From Pyrinomonadaceae bacterium (GTDB lineage: Bacteria > Acidobacteriota > Blastocatellia > Pyrinomonadales > Pyrinomonadaceae): a DNA stretch of 5,190 nucleotides. Made by a program: the position numbers and the translations under genes. The stretch lies in NCBI GenBank assembly GCA_013695245.1, contig JACDAW010000447.1:1-5190 (forward strand), in the 5' to 3' direction. Below, piece after piece: positions 1 to 2,837 of this stretch. The stretch's first letter is position 1. Every line of letters begins with the position of its first letter. The notes beneath the pieces are model-generated. The model was not told where the DNA came from. It did not search any database and saw only the letters and a program-made list of their open reading frames with translations.

Positions 1-16
1 CGTTGTATCCTCTTCC

Positions 17-39
17 CGCTTGACCACAAGCGCGCTTGA
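17..39. repeat. Alternating CGCTTG/CAAGCG half-sites upstream of the SIMPL gene
   Basis: CGCTTG at 17-22, its reverse complement CAAGCG at 27-32 and a second CGCTTG at 33-38 lie side by side. The first two form a 6-bp stem with an ACCA loop. The last two form a perfect 12-bp palindrome (27-38). CGCTTGA also recurs directly at 17-23 and 33-39. No T-run follows on either strand, so this does not look like a terminator. It may be a binding site for a dimeric regulator of the gene starting at 68, or the end of a longer upstream element cut by the window edge. Confidence 0.4.
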
Positions 40-67
40 TTAAAAATAAAGAAAGGCAACATCAAAG

Positions 68-1078
68 ATGAAGAGTGTACAAAAAGCGATTGTTGTTTTA
101 GCCGTCTCGCTACTCGTCGCCGCGCAAGCGACGGAAGCGAGGACGAGAACGAAACAAGGAAAGACGCAAGAAGTGACATTGCGCGGGCGTCTCGGACGGA
201 CGGTTGAAGCGGGAGGCTGGTTAATCATCGCCGACGGAAAGAAGTATCTCATTCTTAACGCCGGACGCTTTCAAACGGAGTCGTGGTTTCGTGAAGCGGC
301 GGAAGTGGAAGCGACGGGCACGGCGAAGCCAGACACGATCACGACCTATCAAGAAGGCATGCCGTTTGAGGTTCGCACGATGCGCGCCGTTGGCAGCAGT
401 GCCGGAACGAATAACGTTGCGACGACAACCAACGCAGGCATCACGCGCGTGCTTGTGACGGGCGACTCAATCGTGCAGGCGCAGCCGGATACGGCCGTCG
501 TCACCGTTGCGGTTGTAACACAGAGCGCAACGGCGCTCGTCGCGCAGCAGGAGAATGCGACGCGCACCGAAGCGGTGCTTCGCGCCGTGCGCGCGGCGGC
601 AGGCGCGGGCGCGGAAATCAAGACGAGCGGCTACAATCTTCAACCGCAATATAACTACCAGCAAAATCAACCGCCGACGATCACAAGCTATCAAGCGACT
701 AACAGCGTGACGGTAACCCTGAGCGATCTGACGAAAGTTGGCCCCGTAATTGACGCGGCGGCGCAGGCCGGAGCGAACAACGTCAGCAATCTTTCATTCA
801 TCTTGCGCCGCGACCGCCCCGCGCGCGATCAAGCTTTGACCGAAGCCACGCGCGAAGCTTTAAGCAAAGCGCAGGTGATGGCGCAGGCGCTCGGCGGGCG
901 CGTCATCCGCATCGTCGAAGTTCAGGAAGCAGGCGCAGGTAGGCCGCCGATTGTTGAACGCGAAGCAAACCAATTCGTCAGAGGAAGGACATCTCAAGCC
1001 GACACGCCGATTGAAACCGGAACGCTCGACATCAGAGCGCAGGTGCAGTTGATCGCAGAGATCGAGACGCGGCAGTAA
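68..1078 (+). CDS. Exported SIMPL-domain (DUF541) protein with an extra N-terminal beta-rich domain
   Basis: This is a 336-residue secreted or periplasmic protein of the SIMPL/DUF541 family, whose members include E. coli YggE and bacterial BP26-type proteins. The family is linked to stress tolerance but its biochemical role is unclear. Residues 1-24 form a signal peptide: Lys at 2 and 6, a hydrophobic core at about 7-19, and small residues suitable for cleavage after A21 or A24. No lipobox cysteine is present. Residues of about 34-108 form a separate beta-rich segment with a GGWLIIADGKKYLIL stretch, possibly OB-fold-like; I cannot name the family securely. A Ser/Thr/Asn linker (about 109-124) leads to the SIMPL domain (about 126-336), which starts with VLVTGDSIVQAQPDTA and contains the expected helix of the TEAVLRAVRAA type and the late segment ALTEATREALSKAQVMAQALG. 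The ATG at 68 is the only start consistent with the signal peptide; AAAGG at 52-56 is a weak ribosome site 11 nt upstream. The upstream promoter is not visible. Confidence 0.88.
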   Translation: MKSVQKAIVVLAVSLLVAAQATEARTRTKQGKTQEVTLRGRLGRTVEAGGWLIIADGKKYLILNAGRFQTESWFREAAEVEATGTAKPDTITTYQEGMPFEVRTMRAVGSSAGTNNVATTTNAGITRVLVTGDSIVQAQPDTAVVTVAVVTQSATALVAQQENATRTEAVLRAVRAAAGAGAEIKTSGYNLQPQYNYQQNQPPTITSYQATNSVTVTLSDLTKVGPVIDAAAQAGANNVSNLSFILRRDRPARDQALTEATREALSKAQVMAQALGGRVIRIVEVQEAGAGRPPIVEREANQFVRGRTSQADTPIETGTLDIRAQVQLIAEIETRQ

Positions 1079-1123
1079 TCTTTCTCCAGTTTCATGTCTC
1101 GTGCAAATCGAAATTTGTTCCGG

Positions 1124-1152
1124 CTGACAATCTCCGTCGAAGCAGGTATAAT
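1124..1152 (+). promoter_or_regulatory. Sigma70-type promoter of the CBS gene
   Basis: CTGACA (1124-1129) matches the -35 consensus in five of six bases. TATAAT (1147-1152) is a perfect -10 box. The 17-nt spacer is optimal. Transcription would start near 1159, giving a leader of about 136 nt before the ATG at 1296. It is the best promoter match I found in the window. Confidence 0.75.
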
Positions 1153-1158
1153 CTCCGT
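1129..1158 (+). repeat. 9-nt direct repeat overlapping the CBS promoter
   Basis: AATCTCCGT occurs at 1129-1137 and 1150-1158, a period of 21 nt or about two helical turns. One copy lies in the promoter spacer and the other overlaps the end of the -10 box and the start region. This placement fits a regulator bound to one face of the DNA, although chance is possible for a 9-nt repeat. Confidence 0.4.
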
Positions 1159-1178
1159 AAGTTCCCCTTCAGTTTAAT

Positions 1179-1225
1179 CGAGAAGAAGCGCGTGCGACGC
1201 ACGAAGCCTCCGCCCGCGCTTCTCG
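1179..1225 (+). promoter_or_regulatory. Stem-loop in the 5' leader of the CBS gene
   Basis: CGAGAAG (1179-1185) pairs with CTTCTCG (1219-1225). Between them, CGTGC (1191-1195) pairs with GCACG (1199-1203) around a GAC loop. An alternative pairing joins GAAGCGCG (1185-1192) to CGCGCTTC (1215-1222), so two exclusive folds are possible. No T-run follows directly, so it is not a standard terminator. I recognise no known riboswitch class. Confidence 0.4.
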
Positions 1226-1295
1226 TCGCGTCTTTATGCGGAACGGATTAAGCCCCCGCAGTTCTTTTATCGAATTTTTTGGGAGGACAACAACG

Positions 1296-2183
1296 ATGTC
1301 GAGATACCGCGATGGTAGAGATGATAGTGTGAATTATCCGGCGCGGCGCACCGGGCGCAGGAGCTACGCCGAAGAACGCTTCGACGAATCGCAAGCGCGC
1401 GGCGATCATAATCCGGGTGGAAGCCTTCGCCCCGATGATTACGGCGAAGATTATGTCAACGCCCGCAACCGCAGCAACACGATGCCTTACGGCGACCGCG
1501 AAGATTACACGCGCGGGGGTGGCGGCTACGGCGGCGGACGCGCCGATTACACGGGCACGAGCGGCGCGACGGGACGCGGGCTTGACCGCGACGATTACGG
1601 GCGGATGCGTTCCGAAGACGAACGCGGGCGCGAGGGGTCGCGCAATTATCAAGGCGGGGGCGCATCGCGTTCGCACGTGCGCTGCCGCGACATCATGACG
1701 CGCGACGTGACGGTTGCGACGCGCGACACCACTCTGCAAGAAGTCGCCGTGTTGATGCGCGATGAGGATACGGGCGTGATCCCCGTTGTCGAACCTGTTG
1801 ATGCAACGGTGCGCGCCGGACAAACTGATGATTCGCGCCGGAATGAGCGGGGTGCGGGCAACGGTAAACTGGTCGGACTGATCACCGACCGCGACATCGT
1901 TGTGCGCGCCATCGCTGAAGGTAAAGATGCGAGCGTGCGCGCCGAAGAGATTATGACTTCCGACGTGCACACCGCGCAGCCGAACGACCGCGTGCTTGAC
2001 GCGATCCGCAAGATGGGAGACAAACAGGTGCGACGCATCCCCGTCGTTGACCGCGACGGCAACTTGCGCGGCATTATCTCGATGGCCGACGTGGCGCTTG
2101 AGACGGAGGCGGATCGGGAGTTAGCCGATGCGCTCGAAGAGATTTCAAGCGGTTCATCCTTCTGGAGCAAGATGTTCGGCTGA
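1296..2183 (+). CDS. CBS-domain-pair protein with a Gly/Arg/Asp/Tyr-rich N-terminal region
   Basis: This 295-residue cytoplasmic protein is probably an adenine-nucleotide sensor of unknown partner. I chose ATG 1296 over the in-frame ATG at 1236 because GGAGG at 1282-1286 lies 9 nt before it, and the upstream 20 codons have no ribosome site. Residues 1 to about 125 are low-complexity, rich in Arg, Gly, Asp and Tyr, with DY pairs at 48, 52, 70, 84 and 100 and Gly runs; disorder is likely. CBS 1 (about 129-213) starts with CRDIMTRDV and holds GLITDRD, with T197 and D200. CBS 2 (about 216-270) starts with EEIMTSDV and holds GIISMAD, with S262 and D265. These Thr/Ser and Asp residues are the usual ribose and phosphate contacts of CBS nucleotide sites, and both are intact. 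About 23 polar residues (167-189) are inserted in CBS 1 between VIPVVE and GKLVG. The protein ends with an acidic helix and SSFWSKMFG. No catalytic or membrane domain is attached, so it probably acts by binding a partner. Confidence 0.88.
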   Translation: MSRYRDGRDDSVNYPARRTGRRSYAEERFDESQARGDHNPGGSLRPDDYGEDYVNARNRSNTMPYGDREDYTRGGGGYGGGRADYTGTSGATGRGLDRDDYGRMRSEDERGREGSRNYQGGGASRSHVRCRDIMTRDVTVATRDTTLQEVAVLMRDEDTGVIPVVEPVDATVRAGQTDDSRRNERGAGNGKLVGLITDRDIVVRAIAEGKDASVRAEEIMTSDVHTAQPNDRVLDAIRKMGDKQVRRIPVVDRDGNLRGIISMADVALETEADRELADALEEISSGSSFWSKMFG

Positions 2184-2222
2184 AGCTGAAACTTCGATGT
2201 AGAGGTTTTGAAACTTCAAAGG

Positions 2223-2268
2223 CGGCGCGCGAGTTTTCCCGGAAGACGAACGCGCCGTCAAACTTTTT
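2223..2268 (+). terminator. Terminator-like hairpin after the CBS gene
   Basis: CGGCGCG (2223-2229) pairs perfectly with CGCGCCG (2251-2257). Above a small internal loop, GTTTTC (2233-2238) pairs with GAAGAC (2242-2247, one G-T pair). A T5 run follows at 2264-2268, six bases after the stem, further than in a textbook intrinsic terminator, so efficiency is uncertain. It lies 40 nt past the CBS stop codon and would separate that gene from hsp20. Confidence 0.5.
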
Positions 2269-2310
2269 GCGGGTCTCGGTGTTGTTGCCCGTTTCTCGCA
2301 CAATCGTGTA

Positions 2311-2323
2311 TCTTTCCGAAAGA
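2311..2323. repeat. 13-nt perfect palindrome (upstream site 1)
   Basis: TCTTTC-C-GAAAGA has 6-bp arms around one central base. Its centre lies 19 nt before that of the next palindrome. The central gap is too small for a good hairpin, so a DNA-binding site is more likely than an RNA structure, if it is functional at all. Confidence 0.35.
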
Positions 2324-2329
2324 TTTTAA

Positions 2330-2342
2330 TTCCAATTTGGAA
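2330..2342. repeat. 13-nt perfect palindrome (upstream site 2)
   Basis: TTCCAA-T-TTGGAA has 6-bp arms around one central base, the same geometry as the palindrome at 2311-2323 but a different sequence. Its centre is 38 nt before the centre of the large inverted repeat. It is a possible operator for the hsp20-lon unit. Confidence 0.35.
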
Positions 2343-2351
2343 GCGTTAAGA

Positions 2352-2396
2352 TTCAATATAAATTTGTGTATTCTTCGATCACAAATTTATATTGAA
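2352..2396 (+). promoter_or_regulatory. Perfect 17-bp inverted repeat upstream of hsp20 (candidate operator or RNA thermometer)
   Basis: TTCAATATAAATTTGTG (2352-2368) is exactly mirrored by its reverse complement at 2380-2396, with an 11-nt spacer (2369-2379). It ends 24 nt before the hsp20 start codon, leaving the ribosome site outside the stem. The sequence differs from CIRCE (TTAGCACTC arms, 9-nt gap) and from HAIR (CTTGAGT arms, 7-nt gap). A possible promoter lies inside it, which favours an operator. If transcription starts further upstream, it would form an AU-rich hairpin in the leader. No T-run follows, so it is not a terminator. Confidence 0.7.
2364..2393 (+). promoter_or_regulatory. 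Possible hsp20-lon promoter inside the inverted repeat
   Basis: TATATT (2388-2393) matches the -10 consensus in five of six bases. TTGTGT (2364-2369) is a weak -35 with an 18-nt spacer. Transcription would start near 2400, just before the ribosome site at 2406-2412. I found no good sigma32-type promoter (CTTGAA with CCCCAT-like -10). The call rests mainly on the -10 box and the position. Confidence 0.3.
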
Positions 2397-2420
2397 CCAA
2401 AGTTTCAGGAAGCAACTTCA

Positions 2421-2792
2421 ATGGCTGAATCAATTGAGCGGTTTTTTCGGTTGATGCCTGTGGGACGCCGGATGCGCCCCTCGGAGCGCGCATGGTGTCC
2501 GGCGGCGGATGTGTGCGAGATTAAAGAAGGATGGTTCGTCGTCGTTGATCTGGCGGGCGTGTGCCCCGACGAAATTGAGATTACGGCCGAAGGCTCCGTG
2601 CTCCACATCACGGGCACGCGGCGCGACGGTCTGTACCGCGAAGGCATCTCTTACTATCAACTTGAGATCACTTACAGCCGCTTCGAGAAGCGTATTCAAT
2701 TCCCATGTTCGATTGACGACACACAGATCGAGCGCGATTACCGCGATGGACTGTTAATTTTGCGGCTGCGGCGACTCGGCGACTGCAAGTAA
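2421..2792 (+). CDS. hsp20: Small heat-shock protein, Hsp20/alpha-crystallin family
   Basis: This 123-residue ATP-independent holdase chaperone would bind unfolding proteins in the cytoplasm and keep them soluble for refolding or degradation. The N-terminal arm is short (about 1-24). The alpha-crystallin domain follows, with W25, P27, D30 and E33 at its start, VDLAGV (42-47), LHITGTRR (61-68), YSRFEKRIQFP (85-95), and the closing IERDYRDGLLILRL (103-116), equivalent to the family's A-x-x-x-n-G-v-L signature. The protein ends seven residues later, so the usual C-terminal extension with the I-x-I/V motif that links dimers into oligomers is absent. Five cysteines (26, 32, 48, 96, 122) are unusual, since many family members have none. 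I chose ATG 2421 because CAGGAAG (2406-2412) lies 8 nt before it and the protein then starts as expected. An in-frame ATG at 2208 would add 71 unconserved residues. lon starts 45 nt downstream with no terminator between them, so the two are probably one operon. Confidence 0.92.
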   Translation: MAESIERFFRLMPVGRRMRPSERAWCPAADVCEIKEGWFVVVDLAGVCPDEIEITAEGSVLHITGTRRDGLYREGISYYQLEITYSRFEKRIQFPCSIDDTQIERDYRDGLLILRLRRLGDCK

Positions 2793-2837
2793 GAGCGAAC
2801 CTTTTAACGTAATCTTATCAACAAGGCGTATTCATTC

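Larger units (their letters stand above)
1079..1295 (+). other. Gene-free region: promoter and leader of the CBS gene
   Basis: This 217-nt stretch separates the SIMPL gene from the CBS gene. It holds a promoter (1124-1152), a 9-nt direct repeat over it, and a leader of about 136 nt with a stem-loop (1179-1225). I see no convincing terminator for the SIMPL gene: the only nearby hairpin is 5 bp with a CGAA loop at 1104-1117 and no T-run. An ATG at 1236 is in frame with the CBS gene but has no ribosome site, so I treat this stretch as untranslated. Confidence 0.7.
2184..2420 (+). other. Gene-free, palindrome-rich region upstream of hsp20-lon
   Basis: This 237-nt stretch holds a terminator-like hairpin for the CBS gene (2223-2268), a TGAAACTTC direct repeat (2187-2195 and 2209-2217), a TTTGAA-AC-TTCAAA palindrome (2207-2220), two 13-nt palindromes (2311-2323 and 2330-2342) and a perfect 17-bp inverted repeat (2352-2396). 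Its right third is much more AT-rich than the flanking genes. An open frame continues upstream of the Hsp20 start to an ATG at 2208, but the added residues resemble no protein and the frame crosses the inverted repeat, so I treat the region as non-coding. Confidence 0.7.

Noticed and set aside
20..48. Possible promoter for the SIMPL gene (TTGACC with an AT-rich stretch about 17 nt later)
   Set aside because: No acceptable -10 box is present, and the transcript would begin at or inside the ribosome site, so the real promoter is probably upstream of the window.
1104..1117. Hairpin CAAAT-CGAA-ATTTG after the SIMPL gene, as a terminator
   Set aside because: Only five AT-rich pairs and no T-run downstream.
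1236..1295. Upstream in-frame ATG that would lengthen the CBS protein by 20 residues
   Set aside because: No ribosome site precedes it, whereas GGAGG stands 9 nt before the ATG at 1296.
1248..1970. Long open frame of 240 codons on the minus strand, opposite the CBS gene
   Set aside because: The protein is rich in Ala, Arg, His and Val with no recognisable motif. It overlaps a clear CBS gene, and such frames arise by chance opposite GC-rich coding sequence. It has no independent support.
1649..2170. Minus-strand open frame of 173 codons opposite the CBS domains
   Set aside because: Ser/Arg/Thr-rich translation without motifs, a shadow of the CBS gene.
2352..2396. Inverted repeat as a transcription terminator
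   Set aside because: The stem is AT-rich and is followed by ACC rather than T residues on the + strand, and it sits directly before the hsp20 ribosome site.
2208..2420. Upstream in-frame ATG that would lengthen Hsp20 by 71 residues
   Set aside because: The added residues are Arg- and Cys-rich with no Hsp20 character. The stretch includes the terminator-like hairpin and the 17-bp inverted repeat. ATG 2421 has a ribosome site and gives a normal Hsp20 start.
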